DNA of 64,000 bases from Pelosinus propionicus DSM 13327 (GCF_900114615.1 NZ_FOTS01000011.1:1-64000), one strand, 5' to 3'; numbered from the stretch's first letter, positions 51,575-62,763 are shown. Notes: a model not told the origin generated them from the letters alone. Made by a program: numbers and translations.

Positions 51575-52576
51575 CTAAGAGGCAGAAGCGCTCTTATACG
51601 TTAATACTTGCACCTTATTCTCATCGATAACCTTACCCAAAACAATTTTATTAGTGATGACGTTCTTAATGCGAATCAATTGACCTTCATACCCGTCCTG
51701 CATAGCCTGCCCCGAAGCTATTACTTGTATGTTGCCTACAAAAGCTACTAACGTTACCATGTTGCCCCGTTTAACAATTACAGGTTTATTTACCATAGAA
51801 TCGGTTATGACTGTACCCGGAGTTATTGCTCGTCTTGCCTCCAATCCGAGGACTTTGTTCTTGTCAGTAAAAAAGCCAGCTGCAATTTGTCCAGCGTCCA
51901 TCCGTTCATACCGCAAATTACCTTCGGTAAAGATTTCACGGGCATTTACTTGACTAGCCGCCACTGCCACCTGACGGTATAAATTCACCTTAAATCTCAG
52001 TCCCACTTTGGTAACGGCTTGTCCATCCACGCTTATAAAAATCATCACAGTCGTGGGAGCATTATAACGTATTCCATAAGGCAGCGAGGTGGATAGAATA
52101 ACATTCCCTACAGGCACTGTTACATCTTGTTCACGCCCAACATAAAATATATGTAAATCGTCATATTGCACATTAGGTCCAACTTGTTCCCTAATCGCAT
52201 TTATTCCTCGATCAATCAGCGTTTGTGCACTTATAACCTGAGAGTCACCAATCACAGTTATTCGATCAGGTATTAGCCATGTAACACTTGCTAAGTCAAT
52301 CCCCGTTGCTGCCAATCGCATATTGAGAACTTCTTTAGTTAACACAAAGCTGCTGCCCGGTACAGGTGCATCGCCGATTTTTAATTTACGAAGCTTTTGA
52401 TTGGCTGCCTCATCGTCCCCGCTGATCTTTGCAACTTGTCCAAGGCTGATAACCGCTCCATTCACTCTAACTTGCTCATCAATAATAACTACAGTGCTTT
52501 CAGCAAAAACTGAATTCATAAATAAGCAAAGTTGGACTAGAAGAAGCAGATATATTTTCTTACTCACTGCCTTCAC
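51575..52576 (-). CDS. flgA: Flagellar P-ring assembly chaperone FlgA
   Basis: A 333-residue exported protein, GTG start at 52576 or 52567 (AGGTG suits the second). After the signal peptide, a long N-terminal part precedes a C-terminal SAF/FlgA domain (about 195-325: AASQVNAREIFTEGNLRYERM, AGFFTDKNKVLGLEARRAITPG, IQVIASGQAMQDGYEGQLIRIKN). Longer than E. coli FlgA (219). It helps FlgI polymerise around the rod. It directly abuts the flgG stop. Confidence 0.92.
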   Translation of the reverse strand: MKAVSKKIYLLLLVQLCLFMNSVFAESTVVIIDEQVRVNGAVISLGQVAKISGDDEAANQKLRKLKIGDAPVPGSSFVLTKEVLNMRLAATGIDLASVTWLIPDRITVIGDSQVISAQTLIDRGINAIREQVGPNVQYDDLHIFYVGREQDVTVPVGNVILSTSLPYGIRYNAPTTVMIFISVDGQAVTKVGLRFKVNLYRQVAVAASQVNAREIFTEGNLRYERMDAGQIAAGFFTDKNKVLGLEARRAITPGTVITDSMVNKPVIVKRGNMVTLVAFVGNIQVIASGQAMQDGYEGQLIRIKNVITNKIVLGKVIDENKVQVLTYKSASAS

Positions 52577-53365
52577 CTAACGCTTCAGGTTAGCAACTTG
52601 TTCCAACATGTTATCAGATGTAGTAATAGCCTTTGAATTAATTTCATAAGCTCTCTGTGCTACAATCATATTCACCATTTCTTCGACAACTTGGACATTA
52701 GACATTTCTAGATACTTCTGCATAATCGTGCCCGTTCCATCCACTCCCGGGTCGCTGGCAACCGGAGTTCCTGAAGCTGCAGTCTCTTTTAGCAGGTTAT
52801 GTCCAACACTATCCAAACCTGCAGGATTTACAAATTTAACAAGCTGTATTTGTCCCAATTCCTGCGCTGCCGTCTGTCCCGCTAAGGTAGCGGAAACCCG
52901 TCCATCAGCCGAAATCGCAATATTAGAAGAACCCTCTGGAATCGTAATAGCTGGTTCTAGCGGATACCCTTCCGATGTCACAATTCTGCCTTGCTCATCG
53001 CGCTTGAATGCTCCATCACGAGTATAATTAATCGTTCCATCAGACATAGTGATTTGAAAGAAGCCATCTCCTTCTATCGTCATGTCAAGATCATTACCAG
53101 TTGATTGCGTCGGACCTTGGGTATAGATTTTTTGAGTAGCAACCTGACGAACACCGCTACCCAATTGAATCCCAGTAGGTAATTGAGTATCAGCACCAGT
53201 CGCCGTTCCTGACTGCCGCATAGTTTGATACATTAAATCTTCAAAATCTGAACGGCTTTTCTTAAACCCTGTCGTATTAACATTTGCCAAATTATTGGAA
53301 ACTACATCAATATTCGCCTGTTGGGCAACCATTCCTGATGCAGCAGTCCACAATGATCTCATCAT
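52577..53365 (-). CDS. flgG: Flagellar distal rod protein FlgG
   Basis: A 262-residue axial protein with MRSLWTAASGMVAQQANIDVVSNNLANVNTTGFKK at the N-terminus and MSNVQVVEEMVNMIVAQRAYEINSKAI at the C-terminus, the paired helices of rod/hook proteins; length fits FlgG (about 260). In Bacillus the syntenic gene is flhP. RBS GGGAGG. Preceded by a sigma-D-like promoter. Confidence 0.95.
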   Translation of the reverse strand: MMRSLWTAASGMVAQQANIDVVSNNLANVNTTGFKKSRSDFEDLMYQTMRQSGTATGADTQLPTGIQLGSGVRQVATQKIYTQGPTQSTGNDLDMTIEGDGFFQITMSDGTINYTRDGAFKRDEQGRIVTSEGYPLEPAITIPEGSSNIAISADGRVSATLAGQTAAQELGQIQLVKFVNPAGLDSVGHNLLKETAASGTPVASDPGVDGTGTIMQKYLEMSNVQVVEEMVNMIVAQRAYEINSKAITTSDNMLEQVANLKR

Positions 53366-53475
53366 AGTCTAAAAATCCTCCCTAAACACAAAAGTATATT
53401 GCTAAAGCTCCCACAAAGTAAAACACAAACATTAACTATATTATCCTAGTTAGACCATAACTGATCTCATTTATA

Positions 53476-53502
53476 ATATCGCTACAAATGAGAGAAATCT
53501 TA
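53476..53502 (-). promoter_or_regulatory. Sigma-D (FliA)-like promoter before flgG
   Basis: Minus strand: TAAG (53499-53502), exactly 15 nt, AGCGATAT (53476-53483), against the consensus TAAA-N15-GCCGATAT (9 of 12). Transcription would start in the flgF-flgG gap about 100 nt before flgG. A 7-bp inverted repeat (CTCATTT/AAATGAG) overlaps the -10. Confidence 0.45.
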
Positions 53503-53518
53503 AATAAAATATAAAGTT

Positions 53519-54262
53519 TTAAATTTTTGCGATATCATTGGCAGCTTTTCCCAATAGATCATCATGAGAACGTACTACTTTTGCATTTATTTCATAGGAA
53601 CGATAATTCGTAATCAAATTCACCATTTCTCCAACAACATTTACATTAGACATTTCTAAGGCACCTTGCACTACACTGCCAGTAGCTGGCTGCCCTTGAT
53701 CCCCCTGGGCTGCAGCAAATAGGCTCGCTCCTTCCTTAGAAAGCTGCTTTTCATCAGCAAATTCTGTCAACCTTAGCTGTCCCACTACCTCATTGTCAAC
53801 GACTACACGTCCGTTTGCGTCAACGGACATCTTATTGCCATTAATCATAATAGGACCATTATCTCCTAGCACCTGATATCCATCACTTGTTACTAATTGA
53901 TTTCGAATACTTTTTGCAAAAGTACCGTTGCGTGTATATCGTAATCCCTGGGGAGTCTGCACTGCAAAATAGCCTTTTCCTTCTATTGCTAAGTCAAAGG
54001 CATTCCCGGTCGTTCTAATAGAGCCGCCAGTATGCGTTGTTACCACTTCATCCACCATAACTCCCGTCCCCATACCGCCAATAACAGGAGCTTCTTCACC
54101 ATCATTAACACGAGAAATTAAAATGTTAGCAAAATCCTTAGTAACAGCTACATCTTTTTTAAATCCAGCAGTATTTGCATTTGCTAAATTATTGGAGGTA
54201 ACATCAATACGTTCTGCCTCTGCCAACATACCAGAAGCTGCTGTATACAAACCGCGAATCAT
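53519..54262 (-). CDS. flgF: Flagellar proximal rod protein FlgF
   Basis: A 247-residue rod protein with MIRGLYTAASGMLAEAERIDVTSNNLANANTAGFKKD and a C-terminal LEMSNVNVVGEMVNLITNYRSYEINAKVV. Slightly shorter than FlgG and next to mbl, it corresponds to flhO of Bacillus in the order spoIIID-mbl-flhO-flhP. RBS AAGGAG. Confidence 0.9.
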   Translation of the reverse strand: MIRGLYTAASGMLAEAERIDVTSNNLANANTAGFKKDVAVTKDFANILISRVNDGEEAPVIGGMGTGVMVDEVVTTHTGGSIRTTGNAFDLAIEGKGYFAVQTPQGLRYTRNGTFAKSIRNQLVTSDGYQVLGDNGPIMINGNKMSVDANGRVVVDNEVVGQLRLTEFADEKQLSKEGASLFAAAQGDQGQPATGSVVQGALEMSNVNVVGEMVNLITNYRSYEINAKVVRSHDDLLGKAANDIAKI

Positions 54263-54312
54263 GTAATCACTCCTTTTTTTTCATTTTCAAGATTTCTGCA
54301 AGTACCGCTTTA

Positions 54313-55341
54313 TCAAGCAATACTGCCTCTTTTTAATGTTGTCAGACTATCTTCTAAAGTCCCTAATGAATCCAAAGCTTTCCCTGTACCTAATGCCACA
54401 CAAGAAAGAGGGTCTTCTGCTAAATAAGTAGGAATACCAGTCTCTTGCTGAATCAACTTGTCCAGACCATAAAGCATCGAACCACCGCCAGTCATGACAA
54501 TGCCCCGATCCATAATGTCAGATGACAATTCAGGAGGAGTAATTTCCAGTACTGTTTTTACCCGCTGAACAATCAACGACACAGACTCATTTAATGCTTC
54601 AAAGGTTTCAGCTGAAGTAATACGTAATGTTTTCGGCAAGCCAGAAACTAAATCCCGCCCGCGAATTTCCATACTTTCATTACGACCTGAGACTAGCGCT
54701 GTACCAATGGTAACTTTGATCTGTTCTGCAGTACGTTCACCAATCATCACGTTATATTCTCGTTTCACATAACGTACTAAGGCCTCATCAAACTTATCTC
54801 CACCAACTCTTAGTGATTCGCTCACTACAATGCCACCCAAACTTAATACTGCTACATCAGTAGTTCCGCCGCCAATATCAACTACCATAGAACCAAACGG
54901 TTCTGAAATATCTAATCCTGCACCAAGAGCAGCAGCCAGCGGTTCTTCAATTAAGTAGGTTTTTTTAGCACCAGCCTGCACTGCAGCCTCTAGTACTGCC
55001 CGTTTTTCAACGGTTGTTACACCAGAAGGAATACAAACCATAATACGAGGTTTAAAAAAGAAGTTTTTGGGAACCACTTTGCTAATAAAATGACGCAGCA
55101 TAGTTTCCGTTGTATCATAATCAGCAATTACCCCTTCTCGTAGTGGCCGAATCGCAATAATGTTGCCGGGAGTCCGTCCAAGCATTCGACGCGCTTCTTC
55201 CCCTACAGCCAATACAGTATTGGAATCACGATCAATCGCTACTACTGACGGCTCTCGCAATACAATCCCTTTCCCTTTTATGTACACCAAAACGTTCGCA
55301 GTACCTAAATCTACACCAATGTCCATTGACATTCCAAACAT
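54313..55341 (-). CDS. mbl: MreB-family actin-like protein, Mbl type
   Basis: A 342-residue actin-fold protein: DIGVDLGTANVLVYIKGKG (phosphate 1), VVDIGGGTTDVAVLSLGG (phosphate 2), GIVMTGGGSMLYGL (adenosine). It organises side-wall synthesis in rod cells. Position after spoIIID and before flgF is that of mbl in Bacillus; I prefer Mbl over MreB for this reason alone. RBS GAGAGGGG. Confidence 0.9.
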   Translation of the reverse strand: MFGMSMDIGVDLGTANVLVYIKGKGIVLREPSVVAIDRDSNTVLAVGEEARRMLGRTPGNIIAIRPLREGVIADYDTTETMLRHFISKVVPKNFFFKPRIMVCIPSGVTTVEKRAVLEAAVQAGAKKTYLIEEPLAAALGAGLDISEPFGSMVVDIGGGTTDVAVLSLGGIVVSESLRVGGDKFDEALVRYVKREYNVMIGERTAEQIKVTIGTALVSGRNESMEIRGRDLVSGLPKTLRITSAETFEALNESVSLIVQRVKTVLEITPPELSSDIMDRGIVMTGGGSMLYGLDKLIQQETGIPTYLAEDPLSCVALGTGKALDSLGTLEDSLTTLKRGSIA

Positions 55342-55389
55342 GAATAATCCCCTCTCCTACTCCTACTTGTCCATTGTTTAGTTTTTATT

Positions 55390-55436
55390 TAAACCACAAA
55401 GACTGAGAAAACTACATCTATGCCTTTGTGGTTAAT
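55390..55436. repeat. Dispersed CACAAAG-type inverted repeat, site 8
   Basis: Arms TTAAACCACAAAGAC (55389-55404 region) and CCTTTGTGGTTAA (55423-55436) pair over about 10-12 bp around an 18-nt loop, between spoIIID and mbl. No U tract follows on the minus strand. Confidence 0.7.
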
Positions 55437-55493
55437 TAACGCCTTAAAAAATAGCTTCACTTGCTCCCATTCTACATGAATAAAAAAAATCCT

Positions 55494-55760
55494 TTATTTT
55501 TTGCTATATTCTCCCGCTTCCTTATATTTTTTTCGTGTAGCTTCTCCACCGCGAATATGGCGTTCCGCCTTATTTTGTTCTAATATTACTCTTACACGAT
55601 TTGCCATCTTCTTATTCACGAGCGGCAATCTTTCTATCATATCCTTATGCACCGTACTTTTACTTACCCCAAACACTATGGCTGATTGCCGCACCGTGTG
55701 CTTACTTTCCAAAATGTGCTGACAAATGTCCAATACCCTTTTACGGATATAATCCTTCAT
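55494..55760 (-). CDS. spoIIID: Sporulation transcription factor SpoIIID
   Basis: An 88-residue DNA-binding protein: MKDYIRKRVLDICQHILESKHTVRQSAIVFGVSKSTVHKDMIERLPL contains the SpoIIID helix-turn-helix (about 22-42), followed by a basic second helix. It tunes sigma-E and sigma-K genes in the mother cell. RBS GTGAGGGGG. A terminator for the preceding gene lies upstream; I found no convincing sigma-E site for this gene. Confidence 0.95.
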   Translation of the reverse strand: MKDYIRKRVLDICQHILESKHTVRQSAIVFGVSKSTVHKDMIERLPLVNKKMANRVRVILEQNKAERHIRGGEATRKKYKEAGEYSKK

Positions 55761-55810
55761 AACCTTTCTGCCCCCTCACCCTTGCTTTGCTAAGATATAT
55801 ATATGCGGAC

Positions 55811-55840
55811 AAAATAAAAAAAAGCACTACTGTGCTTTTT
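55811..55840 (-). terminator. Terminator between spoIIQ-like gene and spoIIID
   Basis: Nine-bp stem (55832-55840 with 55819-55827), AGTA loop on the minus strand, followed by a T-rich tract TTTTTATTTTG. It separates the forespore-type gene from spoIIID. Confidence 0.9.
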
Positions 55841-55917
55841 AAAGGATACTTTTTTATTAACTTACCATTTGGCAGCTGAAAGAACTAAGTCTGCCTCCCT
55901 ATACATCTATAAGAGTT

Positions 55918-56646
55918 TTAGTCTTTGTTGAGTATCAGCAAGGGATCTACATAGTCATCGTTTTCTTTAATTGCTAAGTGTAAATGATCATATGGCTCTG
56001 CATCGCAGCTTCCCATTTTGCCAATCTCTTGTTCCTCTCGAACAAAGTCTCCTTTCGCAACGGAAACCTTCAAAAGAGATCCATAATATACTTGATAATT
56101 ATTATGCTTTACCACTACTGTCAATCCACTATTTGCATCTTGGAATATTTCAGTTACCTGTCCATTATGTATTGCTGATACCGCCTGTCCTTTATGCCCC
56201 ATTATATCAACTCCTGTATGATAGCGCCAATCGTTATACAATGGATGCAAATGCCAGCCAAAGTTTACTCTTATCTCACCTTTTACTCTTAAAAACCGTC
56301 CTGAGTCTTCTTTAGAAAATTGGCTTTTTACTGCCACTGGCGCGGATGCTGAAGCAACTTCTTGAGGTAAAGCCGTTTTTTTGTCTACGATCAATACCCC
56401 AGTAGGAGCAGAAATTTCCTCTTTCTGAACCGGCTGGGGAATGACAGTGCTATTTTGTTCTTTTTTCTGTATGGTTACAAATACTGTTGTTACCAATACA
56501 CTTGCCAGCATTAACAAACAGGCACCTGTATACAGACTCTTGAAGGGAATCCGCTCTCGATAGAAACGTCGGTTGTATAAACTTGTATTTATTTTTTTTA
56601 AATGCAGCGTAATAAAAGATAATGCAGGAATTTTTAATTTTGACAT
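55918..56646 (-). CDS. spoIIQ: M23-domain membrane protein, SpoIIQ-like
   Basis: A 242-residue protein with one membrane segment (about 40-60) and an outer LytM/M23 domain (about 120-240). The zinc motifs HTGVD and HLHLA are both intact, as in clostridial SpoIIQ and unlike the degenerate B. subtilis protein, so it may bind zinc or cleave peptidoglycan. In sporulation SpoIIQ binds SpoIIIAH to link forespore and mother cell. Placement between spoIID and spoIIID and a sigma-F-like promoter support the assignment over a general M23 peptidase. Confidence 0.82.
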   Translation of the reverse strand: MSKLKIPALSFITLHLKKINTSLYNRRFYRERIPFKSLYTGACLLMLASVLVTTVFVTIQKKEQNSTVIPQPVQKEEISAPTGVLIVDKKTALPQEVASASAPVAVKSQFSKEDSGRFLRVKGEIRVNFGWHLHPLYNDWRYHTGVDIMGHKGQAVSAIHNGQVTEIFQDANSGLTVVVKHNNYQVYYGSLLKVSVAKGDFVREEQEIGKMGSCDAEPYDHLHLAIKENDDYVDPLLILNKD

Positions 56647-56663
56647 ACTATCACCTCATACTC

Positions 56664-56692
56664 AGTATGTCCGATAAGAACTGTTTTTAAAC
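56664..56692 (-). promoter_or_regulatory. Sigma-F/G-like promoter of the spoIIQ-like gene
   Basis: Minus strand: GTTTA (56688-56692), 15-nt spacer, GGACATACT (56664-56672). The -10 fits the consensus GG-NN-A-N-A-N-T fully; the -35 fits GYATA at 4 of 5. The ATG lies 18 nt after the -10, so the leader is very short. Confidence 0.55.
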
Positions 56693-56700
56693 GCCCCTAC

Positions 56701-57693
56701 TTAGTAGGCGTTTATATTCTTAAGAGCCACGCCAGTATAGTATTTCGTAATAATCTGCCGATAATCCATGCCTTCTTTTGCCATGCCATTGGCTCCATAT
56801 TGACACAAACCTACACCATGCCCATAACCGATTGTATTGACAATCATCTTATTGTCTTTTAGCTCTACATTAAAATTATTTGAACGCAGATCCAATTTTT
56901 CCCTTACCTCTGCCCCAGACAAGACTTTGCTGCCAATACGAATTTGACCGACTCGCCCAGACTCCGTGGTATTCAAAATAGCCATAGCTCCGCTGCTATC
57001 ATTTTGCATAGCGGCAACCACTTGCGTTTCTGGACCCAATAATTGTTCCACCTGAGCAAAAGAAAATTCTTTTTTATCATAATATCGGGGAGATTTTTGA
57101 TCCCATGTACAAGCTACACTTTGTAAGTAAGGATAATCAAATCCCCATACCTCTTTTGCACTTGCTGTTCTCTCCCCACTGGTAGAATGATATACAGCTT
57201 GAATAAATTCCCCATTATAAGTAGCTACTTCACCGCTTGTGTCCTCAACTGCCTGGCTAATTTTCCCCCAAAATTTAGTATAGTTACTCCCCCAGCGCTT
57301 CTTTAGCACTTCTTCATTCAGCCATGCCTGACTTTGTTTATAATCAGTACTCACATCAGCACCAGGCTGCTCTGCCAGGCCACTGCCGCCAAAGGCAGTC
57401 ATATTTTTTACCGCATAAGTACGTGCTGCTACTGCTTGAGCCTTCAAGGCCTCCAATTCAAATTCTGCAGGCATTTCTGCCGCTACTACACCTTTTAAAT
57501 ACTCTTCTAACTTCATTTCAACAATTTTCTGCTGTTCATGAAAATACACTTTGATGATGATATGATCGCCTTTTGCCATTTTAGCATTCCCACCCTGCCT
57601 TGGTTCTCCATGAAAACCGCCTATTACTAGAATCGGAATAACAATCACCAACACCAGCACCAACAAAACCGTCCATGCTAGTACCCTCTTCAC
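56701..57693 (-). CDS. spoIID: Stage II sporulation protein SpoIID
   Basis: A 330-residue protein from GTG 57693 (RBS GGAGGAGGGG), with an N-terminal membrane anchor (about 5-25) and the SpoIID/LytB domain: MKLEEYLKGVVAAEMPAEFELEALKAQAVAARTYAV, SQAWLNEEVLKKRWG, and a C-terminal GYGHGVGLCQYGANGMAKEG. SpoIID is a lytic transglycosylase that works with SpoIIP and SpoIIM in engulfment. Its end carries a small inverted repeat overlapping the next promoter. Confidence 0.96.
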   Translation of the reverse strand: MKRVLAWTVLLVLVLVIVIPILVIGGFHGEPRQGGNAKMAKGDHIIIKVYFHEQQKIVEMKLEEYLKGVVAAEMPAEFELEALKAQAVAARTYAVKNMTAFGGSGLAEQPGADVSTDYKQSQAWLNEEVLKKRWGSNYTKFWGKISQAVEDTSGEVATYNGEFIQAVYHSTSGERTASAKEVWGFDYPYLQSVACTWDQKSPRYYDKKEFSFAQVEQLLGPETQVVAAMQNDSSGAMAILNTTESGRVGQIRIGSKVLSGAEVREKLDLRSNNFNVELKDNKMIVNTIGYGHGVGLCQYGANGMAKEGMDYRQIITKYYTGVALKNINAY

Positions 57694-57727
57694 ACATGCC
57701 CCTCCTCCTGCTCTACATAAGTACTAC

Positions 57728-57757
57728 ATCCTATGCCAAGCTTGGAGTAAGTATGAC
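57728..57757 (-). promoter_or_regulatory. Sigma-E-like promoter of spoIID
   Basis: Minus strand: GTCATACT (57750-57757), 14-nt spacer, CATAGGAT (57728-57735), close to the mother-cell sigma-E pattern GTCATATT-N14-CATACAAT. In B. subtilis spoIID is under sigma-E, so this is an expected site. The leader would be about 30 nt. Confidence 0.6.
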
Positions 57758-57811
57758 TGGGAACCAAATCATCAACGCATTGGTGGGAACATACTTAAAG
57801 ATATTCAGCAT

Positions 57812-57845
57812 AAAAAAACTGGCAAGATTAACATCTCACCAGTTT
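57812..57845 (-). terminator. Terminator after murA
   Basis: About 13 paired positions including two G-U pairs, GTTA loop, then T7 on the minus strand. It lies 6 nt past the murA stop. Confidence 0.9.
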
Positions 57846-57850
57846 CAAAT

Positions 57851-59131
57851 TCATTTTTTTTTAGTTTCTGCTGTACCAACACGCTTGATATCGGCACCAA
57901 CACCGCATAATTTTTCTACTAGACCATCATAACCACGATCAATGTGATGAAGATACCCTACCTCGGTTTCGCCCTCTGCCACTAATCCCGCTAATACTAA
58001 AGCAGCTCCAGCCCTGAGATCTGTCGCTTTCACTGGACAGCCGGTTAATGTGGCTACCCCCTCAACAACTGCGCTTCGCCCATCAATTTTAATATTGGCT
58101 CCCATACGTTTTAGTTCATCTACATGCATAAAACGATTTTCAAATACCGTTTCACTCACTACGCTTGTCCCTTGAGAAATCGTCGTCATTGCCATAAATT
58201 GAGCTTGCATGTCGGTAGGAAAACCAGGATAAGGCAATGTTTTAATATCAATAGCTCTTAGTTTACCATCACTTTTAACACGTATTCCGTTTATATCCTC
58301 ATCAATGGTCGCACCGGCTTCCTTTAATTTGGCAATCACTGGTTTTAGATGTTCAGGCAAGGCATTTTCCACATATAAGTCGCCGCCTGCCATAGCCGCT
58401 GCCACCATATAGGTTCCAGCTTCTATTCGATCAGGGATCACTTCATATACTTTACCTTTCAATTCAGGTACACCTTCAATTTTGATTACATTTGTACCTG
58501 CGCCCCTAATGTTTGCTCCCATGGTATTTAAGTAATTCGCCAAGTCTACAATCTCCGGTTCATGAGCCGGATTTTCCAAAATTGTCTGTCCCTTGGCCAT
58601 ACTAGCTGCCATTATAATATTCTCGGTAGCACCTACACTAGGAAAATCCAAATAAATTCGCGCTCCCGTTAATCCATTGGGCGCTGTAGCTTCAATATAT
58701 CCATGACCAATATCAATTTTAGCACCTAATGCTTCAAAACCTTTTAAATGAAGATCAATAGGACGAGTGCCAATGGCACATCCTCCTGGCAGAGAAATCT
58801 TAGAATGACCATAACGAGCCAGCAAGGGTCCCATAATCAAAAAAGAAGCACGCATTTTGCGCACCAATTCATAAGGTGCTTCGCAACTGCTGATTACCGT
58901 GCTATCAACAAGCATCGTCTGCTCTTCTTTATTATACTCTACTGACACTCCTAAATGCTTGAGAACTTGGCTAAAGGTGCGTACATCTTCCAAATCAGGT
59001 ATGCCTTCAAGAGTGCTTTGTGATGTACCAAGTAACGTTGCCGCAATAAGAGGCAGCACCGCATTCTTAGCTCCACTAATTTTAATGGTTCCGTATAATT
59101 TGTTACCTCCGCGGATAACTAATTTCTCCAT
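57851..59131 (-). CDS. murA: UDP-GlcNAc enolpyruvyltransferase MurA
   Basis: A 426-residue enzyme from ATG 59131 (GGGAGG before it; an eight-codon extension to 59155 is rejected), opening [31 protein letters not shown]. The catalytic loop reads [24 protein letters not shown] with the usual Cys, the target of fosfomycin. First committed step of peptidoglycan synthesis. The order ywmB-murA-spoIID is the same as in Bacillus (murAA). Confidence 0.96.
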   Translation of the reverse strand: MEKLVIRGGNKLYGTIKISGAKNAVLPLIAATLLGTSQSTLEGIPDLEDVRTFSQVLKHLGVSVEYNKEEQTMLVDSTVISSCEAPYELVRKMRASFLIMGPLLARYGHSKISLPGGCAIGTRPIDLHLKGFEALGAKIDIGHGYIEATAPNGLTGARIYLDFPSVGATENIIMAASMAKGQTILENPAHEPEIVDLANYLNTMGANIRGAGTNVIKIEGVPELKGKVYEVIPDRIEAGTYMVAAAMAGGDLYVENALPEHLKPVIAKLKEAGATIDEDINGIRVKSDGKLRAIDIKTLPYPGFPTDMQAQFMAMTTISQGTSVVSETVFENRFMHVDELKRMGANIKIDGRSAVVEGVATLTGCPVKATDLRAGAALVLAGLVAEGETEVGYLHHIDRGYDGLVEKLCGVGADIKRVGTAETKKK

Positions 59132-59185
59132 AAGATTATATCCTCCCAAAAACACTACTAAAATCGATTGTAGAAAAAGTTCAAA

Positions 59186-59941
59186 TTAATATTCCCGAGT
59201 AATAATCGGTGACCCGACAATTACATAGGTACGATTATCATATTGACTATAGCGAATTGCAATATTTATATTGATTTTTTTACCGCCAACTTGCAGGTAC
59301 TCATGAATTGCTGAAGAATATCCAGTAGCACTTACATACTGTTCTTGCTGGAGTTGATCAACAACAGTACCATCAATTGCTGAAAAGGCACTTTTTAACA
59401 TACCTTCTAACTCTCCATCCATTAGTTTACCATCAAGCCAGCCAATCAAGCAAGTGCTAATCCTTGGTGAATCACCAATTTTTTTAATAATCGTATGTAT
59501 TTTTTCTTGTAAGAGGACACTAGAGGTACCTTCATTTGTCAATGACTCAATATTGACCACCAGATATGCTTCTTCTTTTGCACTACTTTTCTGATTAGGA
59601 ACACTCTGAGCCATTACAACAACACGATCACCGGATCTAATTTGCTCTGCTTTTACAATTCGATTCTTATTTCTTTGCTGATGGATAATCTCATCATTTT
59701 TGAAGTCCATTGCTAATTGATCCGCAACTTGCATTACTACATCCTGCAGCTGCTCATCACTGTAATGATCTTCCGGCAATTTCACCCATGCATTGATACT
59801 GTATTCCTCCAAATTTGCACCAGTTGCTCTCATGACAGATGCCAACGGTTCTGAAGAGGCGGCCGGCACATATCCTATGGCAGCAGATAGAGCTAACAAT
59901 AAGCATCCGGTTATTACACCTAATCTAAGAATATGATTCAT
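59186..59941 (-). CDS. ywmB: YwmB-family exported protein
   Basis: A 251-residue protein; ATG 59941 is better spaced from AAAAGG than ATG 59950. Signal peptide to about residue 26 (YVPAAS). The mature protein has two similar alpha/beta halves; the YwmB family has a TATA-binding-protein-like fold. Function unknown, but its place between atpC and murA is conserved in Firmicutes. It starts after the ATP operon terminator and lies 54 nt before murA. Confidence 0.8.
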   Translation of the reverse strand: MNHILRLGVITGCLLLALSAAIGYVPAASSEPLASVMRATGANLEEYSINAWVKLPEDHYSDEQLQDVVMQVADQLAMDFKNDEIIHQQRNKNRIVKAEQIRSGDRVVVMAQSVPNQKSSAKEEAYLVVNIESLTNEGTSSVLLQEKIHTIIKKIGDSPRISTCLIGWLDGKLMDGELEGMLKSAFSAIDGTVVDQLQQEQYVSATGYSSAIHEYLQVGGKKININIAIRYSQYDNRTYVIVGSPIITREY

Positions 59942-60013
59942 ACTTCCCATCCTTTTAGAGCAGATTCTCTCTTACTCTATATGCCTATTCTTGCCATTTG
60001 TTCGATGGGATAT

Positions 60014-60051
60014 ACAAAAAGCAGACTGAGTACGTTCATTACTCAGTCTGC
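60014..60051 (-). terminator. Terminator of the ATP synthase operon
   Basis: Twelve-bp perfect stem (60040-60051 with 60021-60032), 7-nt loop, then TTTTTG. It lies 14 nt past the atpC stop. Confidence 0.93.
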
Positions 60052-60065
60052 CTCTTGTATTTACT

Positions 60066-60479
60066 TTACATCTTATGCTGCTTATTATGCTCTGCAACCT
60101 TTAAACGAACCATAGCCCTTTTAAGGGCGACTTCTGCTCTGGCAACGTCTGAATTGCTGTCACGCAGATGATTCTCCGCTCGTGCCTTGGCCGTTTCGGC
60201 TCGCTCAACATCAATATCCTCTGGAAGCTCAGCACAATTTGCCAATATTGTAATTTTTTCAGGCTGAACCTCAATAAATCCACCGCACATGGAAATGGGT
60301 ATCTCTTCACCATCTGTAATTACGCGAAGAGGCCAGATAGCCATTGCAGCAATCAAGGGAGCATGCCCTGGAAGAATACCAATGTCTCCAGCTGTCGTCC
60401 GAGCAATTACCATACTAACCTCAGCAGAAAAAGCCATTTTCTCTGGGGTAACAATATCCAGCCGAATTGTTTTCGCCAT
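60066..60479 (-). CDS. atpC: ATP synthase F1 epsilon subunit
   Basis: A 137-residue subunit: N-terminal beta-barrel (IRLDIVTPEKMAFSAEVSMV, GDIGILPGHAPLIAAM) and C-terminal two-helix regulatory domain (ERAETAKARAENHLRD). It transmits rotation and can inhibit hydrolysis. Last gene of the operon, 3 nt after atpD. Confidence 0.95.
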   Translation of the reverse strand: MAKTIRLDIVTPEKMAFSAEVSMVIARTTAGDIGILPGHAPLIAAMAIWPLRVITDGEEIPISMCGGFIEVQPEKITILANCAELPEDIDVERAETAKARAENHLRDSNSDVARAEVALKRAMVRLKVAEHNKQHKM

Positions 60480-60482
60480 TTA

Positions 60483-62763
<2,281 letters not shown>

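Noticed and set aside
55761-55810. Sigma-E promoter for spoIIID
   Set aside because: CATATATA is present, but no -35 sequence lies 14 nt upstream; that place is occupied by the terminator.
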